A stretch of 64,000 bases of DNA from Siphonodentalium dalli (GCA_032622095.1 CP136064.1:42807912-42871911), one strand, 5' to 3'; positions 47,344-59,814 are shown, numbered from the stretch's first letter. Notes: generated by a model from the letters alone, not told the origin. Numbers and translations are program-made.

Positions 47344-48450
47344 CAAGTTGACGATAGGGTGGGTGACAACAAATGGCGTCTCTCACCCAGACAGTAGCTC
47401 CAATCCATCAAACACAAACGTTTCCCATCGAGCATCGTGTTTAAGTTTCCCAACTCGAATATCAAAAGCTAAACATGCTCAGCATTCGTAGATTATTTGG
47501 AGTAACTGTCTCAACTTTAGTAGGTGTGTCTTTGGCATGTGATACAGGATATGTAACAGAAACAAGGTTGGTCTTTTACTTGAGTTGCAAGTGATACAAT
47601 GACGACACTGTTTGGACTCTCCGTCTGAATGTTGGCATCAATAACATATATGCACAGTTCTACAGGGAACTGCTCTTCGATGAGTATTTATTTAAAAAAA
47701 AGGGTTAAATATGCATCATCCGATTTGACACCATAAAACTACTGTGTGTGTTTCTATACCCGAACCTGTATGTATGAGCACATATCCGAACTTTATCAGC
47801 CCATCCGTAGGTTTGGTGGTCTGACATGGAGTTTTGTTGGGTTTTAACTTGTGGCTAGACGTCCAATAGTTAAAAATATAATCCACAACGAAGAGGTTTT
47901 GTTTACTTGTGCAGACCATTTACGACATTTCCGTCTGTGGTCTTCTGATGTCTGTCATACCAATGGCGTTGAGTGCAATTAATGTTATGTTTTATTCGCA
48001 AATTGCAAAAGGTGCGTCTTTCATGTTTGTCAAAAATTCAATAAAATACAACCGCATACTGACAAATATTTGAGCTGTGGAACTCCATTCATATGTGCAA
48101 GAATTCTAAAGTTCGGCCTAATAAGTGGGATATTCTATACTCACTGGTCAATACAATATTAGCGAAATGGAGGAAGGCAGTCAATACCGGAAGAATATCT
48201 CTTGAACTAAACATTTCCTCTTAACTCAATTGAGCTGTATAGTGCTTTCGGCAGATTTATGAAGATCACAGCTATGTAGTTCCAACGGCGGTGTATCCTC
48301 GTCCTATCACGATACGATGGAATGAACGCTGCCAGAGTAATTACCGGTTTTATAAACGGTATTCGCCCTATCTAATTATTCAAAGGTGACGTTGTGATCA
48401 GACGAAGTTTTTTTTGCCGTTCAAAGAAATTGTTAACCAGACTCGTTCTT
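47344..48450 (+). repeat. Dispersed ~1.1-kb repeat, copy 1
   Basis: Collinear with 59815-60960 throughout: CAGTAGCTCCAATCCATCAA at about 47393/59856, GCTCAACTTGAG-like words at 47510/59970, and GGTGACGTTGTGATCAGACG at about 48385/60885. A few indels. Minus-strand frames (NLNTMLD...LMDWSY near 47420, VVDYIFNYWTSSHKL near 47880) are partly shared with copy 2, so it may be the relic of a protein-coding element that I cannot name. Confidence 0.85.
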
Positions 48451-48796
48451 GTAGATCACTATCTGTTACTAATTATCACCGCTAAACATTTGATGTTGAT
48501 CATGTGTTGCTATTCGTAGAAAATTATTAACAGGATTATAATAATAGTACAGTATTAACATTCAAACGAAGGTTGCTCGTGTTCTTAGAATTGAATCTAC
48601 TATTTACCGGTTCCGTTGTTATTTCGACATGTGGAAGAAGTCAGTAATAATATCACTGCTGTTAGCCTGTTAAGATATGCAGTAAACGAATTAACATTCG
48701 CATATCAGTATACTTATGTTATATTTTGGGGACAACGGTGTTTCGAAAAGGTACTGGGCAAATATACTGTGGCAAATTTAGTTAATCGGCGATTAA

Positions 48797-49185
48797 CCCT
48801 TTACCCAACAGAAGGGCCCTGTGCCAATGCATTCTCTTATATATGCGAGTCGACCATAGGTCGCCTCGCATATATAAGAGAATGCATTGGCTTAACACAT
48901 TACAAATTATAAAATTGTTAAAGAATGTAAGAAAAAATGGTAAAAAGTGTTAATTTTTTTTTTTTTAGGCCCATGCATTCTCTTATATATGCGTGGCGAC
49001 CTATGGTCGACTCGCATATATAAGAGAATGCATTGGCACAGGGCTAACTGTAACTATCACAATGTGGTCAAGGAGCCGGTTCCAATGATATCCATATTTG
49101 TATGGTTCTATTGAGACAGACCGAAGATATTTTAGGCTGTTGAAGCTTTATTTGATCGGTTTTGGCCGTTTTGTTGGGTAAAGGG
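48797..49185 (+). mobile_element. piggyBac-type MITE, copy 5
   Basis: TTAA at 48793-48796 and 49186-49189, ends CCCTTTACCCAACA / GTTGGGTAAAGGG, and both 69-bp palindromes (about 48822-48890 and 48969-49037). Same orientation as copies 1 and 3. Confidence 0.9.
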
Positions 49186-49240
49186 TTAACGGGTATTTGC
49201 AACAGTATATTCGTCCTATACCTTTGCAAATTCACAAAAC

Positions 49241-50270
49241 ACCATACTGTTATCCCCATATATACACCACACTGTTATCCCCATATATACACCACACTGT
49301 TATCCCCATATATACACCACACTGTTATCCCCATATATACACCACACTGTTATCCCCATATATACACCACACTGTTATCCCCATATATACACCACACTGT
49401 TATCCCCATATATACACCACACTGTTATCCCCATATATACACCACAATGTTATCCCCCATATATACACCACACTGTTATCCCCATATATACACCACACTG
49501 TTATCCCCATATATACACCACACTGTTATCCCCATATATACACCACAATGTTATCCCCATATATACACCACACTGTTATCCCCATATATACACCACACTG
49601 TTATCCCCATATAAACACCACACTGTTATCCCCATATAAACACCACACTGTTATCCCCATATATACACCACACTGTTATCCCCATATATACACCACACTG
49701 TTATCCCCATATATACACCACAATGTTATCCCCATATATACACCACAATGTTATCCCCATATATACACCACACTGTTATCCCCATATATACACCACACTG
49801 TTATCCCCATATATACACCACAATGTTATCCCCATATATACACCACACTGTTATCCCCATATATACACCACACTGTTATCCCCATATAAACACCACACTG
49901 TTATCCCCATATATACACCACACTGTTATCCCCATATATACACCACAATGTTATCCCCATATATACACCACACTGTTATCCCCATATATACACCACAATG
50001 TTATCCCCATATATACACCACAATGTTATCCCCATATAAACACCACACTGTTATCCCCATATATACACCACAATGTTATCCCCATATATACACCACAATG
50101 TTATCCCCATATATACACCACCACAATGTTATCCCCATATATACACCACACTGTTATCCCCATATAAACACCACACTGTTATCCCCATATATACGCCACA
50201 CTGTTATCCCCATATATACACCACACTGTTATCCCCATATATACACCACACTGTTATCCCCATATATACA
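49241..50270. repeat. 25-bp minisatellite, about 41 copies
   Basis: The unit starts CACTGTTATCCCCATATATA and ends CACCA. Variants have A for C in CA(A/C)TG and A for T in ATA(T/A)ACAC; there are one 26-bp unit (about 49455) and one 28-bp unit (about 50120). Because 25 is not a multiple of 3 and the unit has no stop in any + frame, long apparent ORFs (up to 230 codons, reading HIYTTLLSPYIHHTVIPI) arise in all three frames. They are repeat artefacts, not genes. Confidence 0.97.
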
Positions 50271-50279
50271 CAACAACTA

Positions 50280-50890
50280 GTTTCTGGATGTAACTGGTGT
50301 CTTTTTCAGATTGTTTATATCAATTATAAAAAAAAAATCCGATGACGACCTGACCCAAATCGACTGGTTTTGATTTGACAGCGAACTTGAACAAATGGAA
50401 ACTTGTTTACGAACAGTTTATCAATAATCGACCCCCCCCCCACAAATCTTTGATGTTTCAAGCGGGATATTATCAGCTTGTGACATAGAATGATGGGTGA
50501 TCGAGTATCTGGGTATATAAAATATAGCAGGATGATATATTAGGTTGTAGGCATCTTTAGTTCGACTAACCATCACCGATCAATTTTCGTTTTTATAAAC
50601 GGTTACTTGTTGTTCGAACCAGAAATATACGTGTACACGATACTTTAATTAACGTATTACACGTGTAAATGAATCTGTATATATATCCTATATTACTCCT
50701 TTAATAATTACATAGATATAATTTGAAAGCTTAAATGAGCCATGTCCGTTTAACTGACATATCCGCATATACAATGTAACGTAATTAAAAAAAATATCCT
50801 ATGTTCAGAACATCCTATTAAAACTTGGAAATTAATCTCAACCTATTGGCCCCCTTTTCTCATGATCCAATAGTGTGGTCGTCGGGAGGT
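50280..50890. other. No recognised feature
   Basis: AT-rich DNA with a C-run at about 50431; no ORF, exon or repeat was recognised. Confidence 0.5.
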
Positions 50891-53800
50891 TGAACCTAGA
50901 AAAAATTGTTATAAAGCTGGTTTTGGTATCATTTTGTGTGGAAAAGTATCGGGAATAACATATCCAAAATCCGCTAAAATCCACCTTGGGGAAAATTCAG
51001 GATTCAAGATGGCGTCCAAGATGGCGGCCAAAAATGAAAAATATACCCAAAACAGCATTAGTCCTTTGTCAGGCAGAGATAATGAGATTGCTTTCGAAGA
51101 AATGCCATCACGTTTGACAGCAGATTCCACATGAGTCACATTGACCAAATATCAGTCCCATGGAGCCAGAAAGATGGCAATAAAGATGACCACCAAAATG
51201 ACAATTATGTATTTTTTATTTTGTTGCTAGAAATCGGCCAGTGATGACCAGAATATGGAAATGAATCACAATTTCGACACTTATGTATCAGATATATCAT
51301 TATACTCAAACCTCATCCTCGTCATCTCCTACCAGTATTTCTTTTGAATTAATGCAACCTTCTCTACAAGCGATAACACATCTGAGACCATGTTTGCGAC
51401 AAGTGCACACATATCACATGTTTTGTTTGTGTCATCTTACACATGCACTGTACCGACTTGAGCAATACGTCTTGGGCTTCATTCTGGTCAGTCATAATAG
51501 GGGCAAGTTCCACGACACGAAGTCCTCAACCCCAACTCTAACGATTCAATACGTCGTTATTCAGTGTTCTCCGATTCATGACCGGCATATGAACCATGAG
51601 ACTGTGATAGCATGCCGCTCTTTCTGTTGGTATGAGTTTTTGGGCTCTAACGCAGTCTTTCTAGAAGATACCATGTCCATAAACTTCGCATGGCGAAGTG
51701 TGTTTAGTTAATTAGTTAATCTTCTTTCTTACCACCACACACAAGGTAAATTCGCATGTCGGCCTCGCCGATGGTTTCTGATTTGCACTAGACTCCTGCA
51801 TGAGTAATATTTTACGAATTTGAGCAGACTTGTTTATCTTTCTGAGCATACTCGTGTTCCCATGTCCGGATAATGCAGAGGTGGTATCACAGCATCCCCA
51901 TCCATGTGCAAACAGGGTATGGAAAGTTGTGAACTGTCCAGCCTTGCGCAAGGCGTCGCCGAATCGCTATATTGCAGCGCCACCTTTGCCAGATTTCCGA
52001 GCATCAGATTGTCGGCCATGTTCGATTTCCAGTGACGATTCAAAAGAAGAATCAGATCTGTATCGTCCGCGATAACCATGATATTTCTTCCATGCGATTC
52101 AAACTCTAGGGCATAGTATCAACGTCACCACTGCAGTGAACTGCGTGCCTATTATCCGATAAGAGGCGCCCTCAATTTGATGAACTGACTTTTGTTTCTC
52201 TCATTTGGGAAGAAAATTTGGTGGTTATTGTGTGTTATTCAGTGACCCGAACGTCGGCACGTTTTGCAGATCGCCGGCTGTGCTCGTGATCTTTAATAGA
52301 CGAGCTATGGCCGAACCATCGACCACGATGCAACTCGAGCCATACTTGGTTCGGACTTACTTCAGATGCATGGATACGTCCCTGTATGTTGAGTTTTTGA
52401 TCCACTTCACTCAATTGAGAAGAGCTTCGCTACCAAGAATGGTCTCAATTCCCTTCTGTGAATATTCGCCTTCTAGAACGAAATCAGTCAGAGCCTTTGC
52501 CAATTCGTGTTTTCGACAACATTACCGTGGACATCAGCCTGTTTTACTTGTGATGCTGCTGCGTCATCTTGTTCCCTTATCGATTCATTTTCCGCAGAAC
52601 TGACGTCCTTCTCGACTGGGACAACTTCAGCTATCAACTTATTGACGAGCGCATAATCTAGGTAGAGATCAAGCAAGACCCTCGACACTGCCCTGAAATA
52701 TATCATGGGTCACTTTACCTACCCCTTCATCATCGAGGCGATAATCCTCACTACAGCATGAAATCATCCGAGCCAACACACTATGTTCATCGACTAAGAG
52801 GTTATTGTGTTTACCGCCTTGAACCACAAAATCTGATCGAAAGGGATACATGGGGTTTGGGTGTACAATCTACGTACATGTTCCTCAACATACATGAGTG
52901 TAGAGTAAATGATGGGACGGAACAGAACATCTGATTTCTCAGCGGTCCAGCGAGCAAGCACTTTGCATGAAACCTGACCAGTTCGAGCTAGGTGTTTCAC
53001 ACTTACTAAACAAACATGCTGAGGGCCACATACGATCCGTGATGTGATCACTGATAAGATGTGAGGGTGTAGGGTGTGGCCAAACGAAGAAGAGTTTTCA
53101 GTTTGATATTGGAAATTCCTTTGCCAATAACATAAACATATTTAGGGATGGCCACTCCTTTATCAATCACGAGCTAATCAACCCTCAATCGCTTTTATCT
53201 CATGATCACATATCATGGTAAGTTGTGGTGGATTCATGAGTGTAGAAATTGCAATCATTCCCATTCCATGGAAGGTCCCCCTGCCATCCAAAGTTGCTAT
53301 GTTGTGGTCGACATTATCGGCCACCCAATGAGTCCAGGCACTGGGTGAACAGTCAGTTAGTATTTGACTGGGCGTTTCGGTTTAACTGTATCTCTCAACT
53401 TCTTCGTTGGCAACAGAGAATCCCAATCGAGATTACTTGTTCACTGGTCATTTGGAAACAAACACAGGGTTCATTTATATGCCAAGACCGAACAGTGATG
53501 GTGTTATAACCAAATGTGGACACGCGCCCTGCACAGTGGAATGGTCGATGCTATTCTGCTTGATATCGGACGGAATTAAAATCTTGAGTAAGCTTTATTT
53601 TCCAAGTAATGGACAACATTTGGACCAAACAAATGCCTGTGTTTCGGCACTACAGAGACTGCGAAACTTTAATACATAGATATCATATAATCATACTATA
53701 TCTTGAATAAGAAGGAACATATAATTACGAACACAGCAGAAGATACATTCAGGTTCGATCACTCGAATTCGGTTAATGATGACGTTAATCGCCGAGTTTA

Positions 53801-54663
53801 TGAATATAATTATGAAATGAACATGTTGAAAATGACAAGCTTCAAATTCGCCATCAATCGAGGGTGGTCCCTAGCGTTACTATCAATAATGTATAATTTC
53901 AGTAACTTTTTCCACGTATACACTCGACAGCACACAATATTTTAGCTACGTATTTTAAATTATTTGATATGGATCGTATATATTCTGCAATAAACCATGA
54001 AAATCCACAAAAATCCACGAAATAACGATTAGGGTCTGTTCGTTTACATAACTGTATTGGACAGAGTGTAATCTGGTATGTTCGTTTAAGGAACTATGGC
54101 ATGTAATCCATGATCAATAATCTGGATTCTCCCACGAAATAACGACTCCGCGTATGTTGTCATCGTTAGGTTTCAACAGTAAACGTGTGACCGATTCCTA
54201 AAAAATAACTTTTACTACTTTCACAATTAGAGATATACAATCGAAATGATAAATGAGAAACAACTGTGAACAATGTGAACTCTTGCTTACATAACTGCAG
54301 TGACGTGCGTTATGGGGTTCTATGATAACGCATGCACTTTATTACTTAATTGAGCGCACACATGGTTTACGTGTATAATGGCGTTGTCCTCCAACGCTCG
54401 TAGAACCCGCTCTTTATTGTAGGACGCAAGCATGCATTGTAGTTATACATGCGTGGTTTGCGAACTCACACAATTAAACTGTCTGCATGTATCTGAAATC
54501 GGAAATTGTGTGTCGTAATGACGAAACACACTGCATGTATTCAAATGTCTGTAAACAAATTTCCCCAAAGCGGATTTTAGCGGATTTTGGATATATTGTT
54601 GTCGAAATATTCCCGGTCAAAATGACACCAAAACTGGCTTTATAACAATTTTTTCTAGGTTCA
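50891..54663. mobile_element. DNA transposon with ~110-bp terminal inverted repeats and a decayed ORF
   Basis: 50891-51003 (TGAACCTAGAAAAAATTGTT ... CCAAAATCCGCTAAAATCC) is the reverse complement, with scattered differences, of 54551-54663. Next to the left repeat is AAGATGGCGTCCAAGATGGC, the same kind of word that recurs in the fold-back element at 1732-5562, so the two may share ancestry. The interior carries a minus-strand coding relic (51283-53950). The target duplication could not be fixed. Confidence 0.75.
51283..53950 (-). pseudogene. Decayed transposon-encoded protein (ADDTDL / CDTTSA / Cys-tail family)
   Basis: Blocks appear in the right order on the minus strand but in shifting frames with stops: QTPCIPFDQILWFKA (52859-52815), NIVCWLG plus a stop (about 52785), FRAVSRVLLDLYLDYALVNK (about 52690-52630), VIADDTDLILLLNRHWKSNM (about 52076-52017), LFAHGWGCCDTTSALSGHGN (about 51915-51859), and a Cys-rich tail LLKSVQCMCK then CTCRKHGLRC (about 51470-51390). 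I recall this block order, V(A/V)DDTDLL ... HAxxGCDTTSAxFGxGK ... CxCxxxGLxC, from uncharacterised multi-copy proteins in cnidarian, mollusc and other invertebrate genomes. Its presence between terminal inverted repeats suggests it is the mobility protein or cargo of that element. The catalytic type is not known to me. Confidence 0.65.
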
Positions 54664-56059
54664 CTCTTCAAAATCACTACAACGACTATACTACAATTTT
54701 AACTCAAGTTTCAACAATATGGGATGGTAAAAGTGTTGTTTGTGTTCAATATATTGATTTGGATAGCCTACCTCTTTTGACAAATAAAATAAAATGTTAA
54801 AAATGACGATTTTGCAATGTTTTGCCCTTCACACATCAATGTATATCTGTTCGCCGCGTCCAGTGCAGTTGTCCCGGTGGATGACGTCATTATATACTAG
54901 CAGGGTTACCCGGCGTTTCCCAGGATAAAGTGACGTGAAACCCTCTGCATGGTGTGGATATTTGTTGGGAATAGAGAATATTCTTGCTCAACTTGTTACA
55001 CGTATTCTCATAAACTGTATATTCAAATAGCATCACAAAACATGATTCTTACACAGTCATGGAATATAAGTATAGTGGCTCACCTTGTCGATTGTCATTT
55101 TGTTTATCGCGATTAATCCGTTCCACCAATAAAGAAGTATTTATTTATTTACAACTGCGTATACTTCAGACGTTATAACATGACACATGAACATCATAAA
55201 CACATTAGTTCTCAAAAATAAAAGACGACAGTTGGGTTTTACATACTTTGTGTAGAGATGTATCAATCAATCTAGTTGGTTGGACTAAGACATTGAGGAC
55301 ACCTGGATATCATATCTCCATGAAGATACAGATGTTTTAAAGAAATTTCCAGGTGCTCCTCTATTCATGGGGCTATATACTGGCTAAATATTCTCAGTTT
55401 AGTAGAAATATTTCTGCGCATGTATATCAGCTACATGTGCCCGACACAGCGAAATTTTGAGTTGTTTATGTTAGTCGATGAGTCTGTTCTAAAAAATCCG
55501 CTGTCTAAAAAATCCGCTGTATCGGACAGATATACCCTTGTCAGATGTCAGTATTGGAGGATCCTGAAAAGTCATATTCTACTGACTGCGTTTTCTTTTA
55601 TATCAGAAGAAAATATATTTGACTACACACTGTGACCACTATTTTTGAACAGGCCTTCGATACATTTGCATATATCTTGACAAATTGTAACTTTATTGCG
55701 GAAACTGTATTGAATGGAACAGACTCAAATTCACTCAATTATGTTATAATATATACATGAGCCATTCTAATATGCAATCCTCTGACGGTTCGAGGTCTCT
55801 AACTTTGCAAGAATATATGTATCTCTTAAATAGAATGATAGATATACTTTTAATGCTTCTTCTATGTATCTGTTTTGCTCATTATGTGAATGCCCTGATT
55901 CCCACCCCCATATAAATGTGACAGTTGAGAAGATACAATAGTTCAAGTGACTTAAGTTAGTCACAATTTGTCGACATTGTGAAATTTGAACGCCAAAAAC
56001 TCCTTAAAACGATATGGATGGCCTGGGTGACTATATATAACTTATATGTGGATATCGGC
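54664..56059. other. No recognised gene
   Basis: No exon or family was identified. CTAAAAAATCCGCTGT occurs twice in tandem at about 55489 and 55504. Short open frames only. Confidence 0.45.
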
Positions 56060-57680
56060 GAATATCAATCTGATCAATGATAGTGCATATCCTCTCACCA
56101 GCCATGACCCAAACGACACCAAATGTGATATAATTCATCGTATCATTAGAGAAGAACATGTATGAATTTGGTGGAAATTAGTGCTAAATATATTTGTATC
56201 AGCTTTGGTGCAACTGCCACCATCATGCATGACTTTAACGGTGCCATTTTTAACATATTTAAACCACGTCCATTAGACTACTGGATGCATGATATACTGG
56301 AGATGATTATATATAGGTCTGGTGGTAATCAGTAAATAAACAAATTCTTATCACAATTATGACCCCCACCCACCTCTCACCCAAACGGCAGCAATTTGGC
56401 GTCTTTAAATCACACGATTATATTCCTCGTATCATGGCGAAGAATAATATATCAATTTGGTGGAAATCTGCGCTAAAAATATTTTATTAAATCAATTGTT
56501 GATGCCCCCCCCCCCCTGCAACGCTTGACTCGAACAGCGTCATATCGCGGAGGTGATTATGTATGCGTTTGGTGGAAATCGGCGACAAAACTATTTCACC
56601 ATATTTGTTTTAATTTTGCCACCATTCCCCATTGCACTTTAGAAAATTTTAACCCGCATCATTATCTTACTCGTAATAAGTTACCATTCTTAGACCACAT
56701 TGGTGCCATCTCGATTGTACCTCAAGACGTTATATATAGAACACATACAGACAGACAGAAAGACAGACAGCACGATTTGATTCATCGTATCATTTAAGAA
56801 GAACGTGTGTGAATTTGATGGTAATTGGTACTAAACATATTTTTTATCAGTTGTGTGTTACCCTACTGTCCCTATTTCGGACTCAAGCGGCGCCACTTTT
56901 GTCACCATTAAGCCACACACTTAGACTCATTATGGAGATGCATATACATGTAAATTGGCGAGTATACACATTCGTATCAAATTTAAGGTCCCCATATCTC
57001 TCACAAAAGGGCACCAATTTCGTGTATCTAAACCACACGATTAGTTTTCCTCGTATCACGGAGAAGAATATGTATGAATCTGGTCGAAAACGGCGCTAAA
57101 CATATTGTTATCATTTTTTTGTGTCCCTCTCACCTATATGCACCACTGACTCGAATGGGCCCACTTGTGACATCCTTAGACCACAGAATTACACTCCTGA
57201 TATAGTGGAGATGATCTATATCTACAAGTTTGGTGCTAATCGGCGACTAAACAAATGTTTATCAAATTTGGTGAAAAACCGCCTCCTCCCCATCTCTCAC
57301 CCAAACAGCACTGATGTGGCGTCTTTAAATAACACGATTAGATTCCTCGTATCATGGATAAGAACATGTATCAATTTGGTGGTAATTGGCGCTAAAATAT
57401 TGTGTATCAATTTTGGTGCCCCTCTCCCTTTCAGTTTACCCCCTGATTCGAATGAGGCCACTTTTGACAGATTTAAGCCACACCGTTAGACTCCTCATAC
57501 CATGGGGATGATTTGTATAAGTGTGGCAATCGGCGAATAAACCCATTATTATCAAATTTAGTGCCCGCCCAACCCCAATCTGTCATCCAAACGACACTAA
57601 TTTGGCGTCTTTAAATCGCACAATTAGATTCCTTGTATCATGAAGAAGAATATATATCAATTTGGTGGAAATCGACGCTA
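56060..57680. repeat. Degenerate tandem array, ~270-310-bp compound unit, about 5-6 copies
   Basis: Two alternating half-units recur. One contains CACCCAAACGGCAGCAATTT, GGCGTCTTTAAATCACACGA and CGTATCATGG (about 56380, 57298, 57588). The other contains CGAATGAGGCCACTTTTGAC, TTAAGCCACAC and GGAGATGAT (about 56212, 56880, 57150, 57450). Both end in GGTGGAAATCGGCGCTAAA-type words. Units are diverged and shuffled. Small ORFs within it follow the repeat and are not supported as genes. Confidence 0.75.
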
Positions 57681-58219
57681 TGCATGCCTCGTGAGTACGG
57701 TATACTAAAGATAGCTCAAACATAAACTATGCTACAGAGATCCAAATATGCTATTCCAAGAGTCATATCTCATAAGTCATAAGCAACATTAATTATATAT
57801 ACCGGTATACTGAAATTATTAGTCGTCGCAAAAATTCATTGGGGTAGCCCAGATTCGAACTTGTCCAGATTATCAAATTATGACTCCGGCAAAAATGGGC
57901 AAATTCCAAGTCCACAAGGACCATAACTCAGACAAAAACATGCATACATGCAGAATCCAAATTCGACTACCAAAAACCAAAGTTGTCACGGACCGACCAC
58001 GTCATAACTCTTCAGAATATGATAGGAGGAAACATGTTCCATGTGGATATCCCTCCCCCATGGTGGTACAAGAGCATACCAAAAACCTTTTACAACTGAA
58101 ACTCGTTACATGTGGATGTCACTCCCATGGCGGTTCATGAGAACCGACAGTAAACTACTAAGACGATTCGGGTACGACCGCAATTATCAAAATAATCAAC
58201 ACGCGAAGCTAATAACATT
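57679..58219 (+). repeat. Dispersed ~0.5-kb repeat, copy 2
   Basis: Collinear with 44171-44671, same strand. It begins abruptly after AATCGACGCTA of a unit of the preceding array, whose next expected bases are AACATAT, so it inserted into or ended that array. Confidence 0.85.
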
Positions 58220-58384
58220 TTAGTCGAGCGTGTTTAGTAGCGCCTGTATTCCGAGTCCAGTATACTTTGAAGTTTTTCCGTGTAGAAGATGGAGGTTATA
58301 AGAAGTACACAGATCTCTTTGGGAATTAGCTTTAATGTATATCACATACACCAGACGTCCAGCATACATACATGTATAACAAAA

Positions 58385-59138
58385 TATATTTACATGCGTA
58401 ACATAATAGCTGCATTGCGCCGAAGCGAGATGAAATGGCGAGAATAGTTACCGGTGCAACCCGAAGTGTTAGTAATGCCAAGTTGATAGATGAGGCCGGT
58501 GGGACTATCTTGACGATAGACGCAAGCAGCATAAATTGATCCAATTCTTCAAAATGAAAACCGGTAGGGCACCACCTTATATTAGTAATATGGTACCCCC
58601 AGAAAGTAACTCATTACATGACCACAACACTAGAAATACAATGAAACGTCCCCCTGATAGTAATAATGACTACTATATGCAATCCTTTCTTCCGTCGTCT
58701 GTCCGTTCGTGGAATGTACTCCCAGACTCTGTTAAAGAAGCAACTTCAATAGGCGATTTCAAACGCAATCTTAAACCTGATATATTAAAGCCTAAGTACT
58801 ACTTTACCACCTATTCTAGGACAGCTCAAATTTACCACACCAGGCTGAGATTAAGATGTAGCAATCTTAACAGCGATCTAAAAGATAACCACCTCAAAGA
58901 CTTGCCTTATTGCATGTGTGGTTGCATTGAAACTGCTAGACATTTTTTTCTGGAATGCGCGCAATATACCTCTCACAGAGAAGAACTTCTTAATACCCTA
59001 TCTGATGTAACAATAACTAGTGAATTATTACTATGGGGATCTGATGAATTATCCTATGAAACTAATAAGAAAATCTTCATGGCAGCTCAGAAATTTATAA
59101 TAACCAGTAATCGCTTTCAACGATTCTTCTCTTAAGCT
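58385..59138 (+). pseudogene. Non-LTR retrotransposon ORF2 C-terminal fragment
   Basis: Starts in a frame reading MARIVTGATRSVSNAKLIDE (about 58432). A one-base loss near 58498 shifts to WDYLDDRRKQHKLIQFFKMK, and then 58536-59135 is open: RAPPYISNMVPPESNSLHDH, SFLPSSVRSWNVLPDSVKEA, TRLRLRCSNLNSDLKDNHLK, CMCGCIETARHFFLECAQY and a final FQRFFS. The RLRLRCSNLN ... CxCG ... H-x4-C tail is the usual C-terminus of Jockey/CR1-like LINE polymerases. 5'-truncated; one frameshift. Confidence 0.88.
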
Positions 59139-59322
59139 GTTCCAAAATTGCAATATTGAACTCGCATGGTACATCATAAACCGAGATGCTATTGATCTCT
59201 CCAACGTGGGTCGTCGGGTCGATGGACCACTGCAGATGTTCACATGGTTATTTTTCCAATCACAAATTATGTATAAATACTATTTATTTCCTTGAAATGT
59301 GTTATTATATATCTTTTTGGTT
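59139..59322 (+). repeat. Probable 3' UTR of the LINE fragment
   Basis: Follows the LINE stop directly and ends where duplicated DNA (TTGGAGTAACTATCTCAACT) begins. No clear poly(A) or microsatellite tail. Confidence 0.4.
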
Positions 59323-59452
59323 TTGGAGTAACTATCTCAACTTGAGTAGGTGTGTCCTTGGCATGTGATACAGGCTATGGAACAGAAACAAGGTTGGTCT
59401 TTTCCTTGAGTTGCAAAGTTGCAAGTGATACACTGACGACACTGTTTGGACC
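59323..59452 (+). repeat. 130-bp fragment duplicated from 59957-60086
   Basis: Essentially identical to 59957-60086 (GAGTAGGTGTGTCCTTGGCA to GACACTGTTTGGA) and similar to 47497-47610. It ends where the derivative MITE begins. Confidence 0.9.
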
Positions 59453-59790
59453 ATAGGTCGCCTCGCATATATAAGAGAATGCATTGGCCTAACAATTTTT
59501 TATCATGTTTTTTAAATAAATGTTTCTTACAATTTTTAGGACATAAAATAAAAAAAACATCCATTACCCTGCAGGGAGCCCCACACATATATAGAAGCAC
59601 ATATAAGAGTGTCGTCTGCTCATGTTTGTCTGGGGCTCTGTATGCGTGAAATTATAAAATATTATTGTTAAAGAATACAAGACAAACATTATTAAAATTG
59701 TAAAAAATTGTTAGGCCAATGCATTCTCTTATATATGCGAGGCGACCTATGGTCGACTCGCATATATAAGAGAATGCATTGGCACAGGGG
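59453..59790. mobile_element. Derivative of the piggyBac-type MITE family, left end lost
   Basis: The left edge is half of the 69-bp palindrome (CCATAGGTCGCCTCGCATAT ... GCATTGG). A different middle (about 59560-59640, with CCCTGCAGGGAGCCCCACAC) follows, then a complete palindrome at about 59715-59783. CACAGG then runs into nine Gs instead of the CCCTTT end. Both terminal TTAA sites are missing, so it is immobile or a rearranged relative. Confidence 0.7.
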
Positions 59791-59814
59791 GGGGGGAATC
59801 CCGACTTCCGACTG

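Noticed and set aside
49162-50345. Four overlapping long open frames on the + strand
   Set aside because: They are the 25-bp minisatellite read in different frames; no start context, no homology, same peptide words in every frame.
51283-52603. Plus-strand frames of 130-140 codons
   Set aside because: They are antisense to the decayed transposon protein, whose conserved blocks are on the minus strand.
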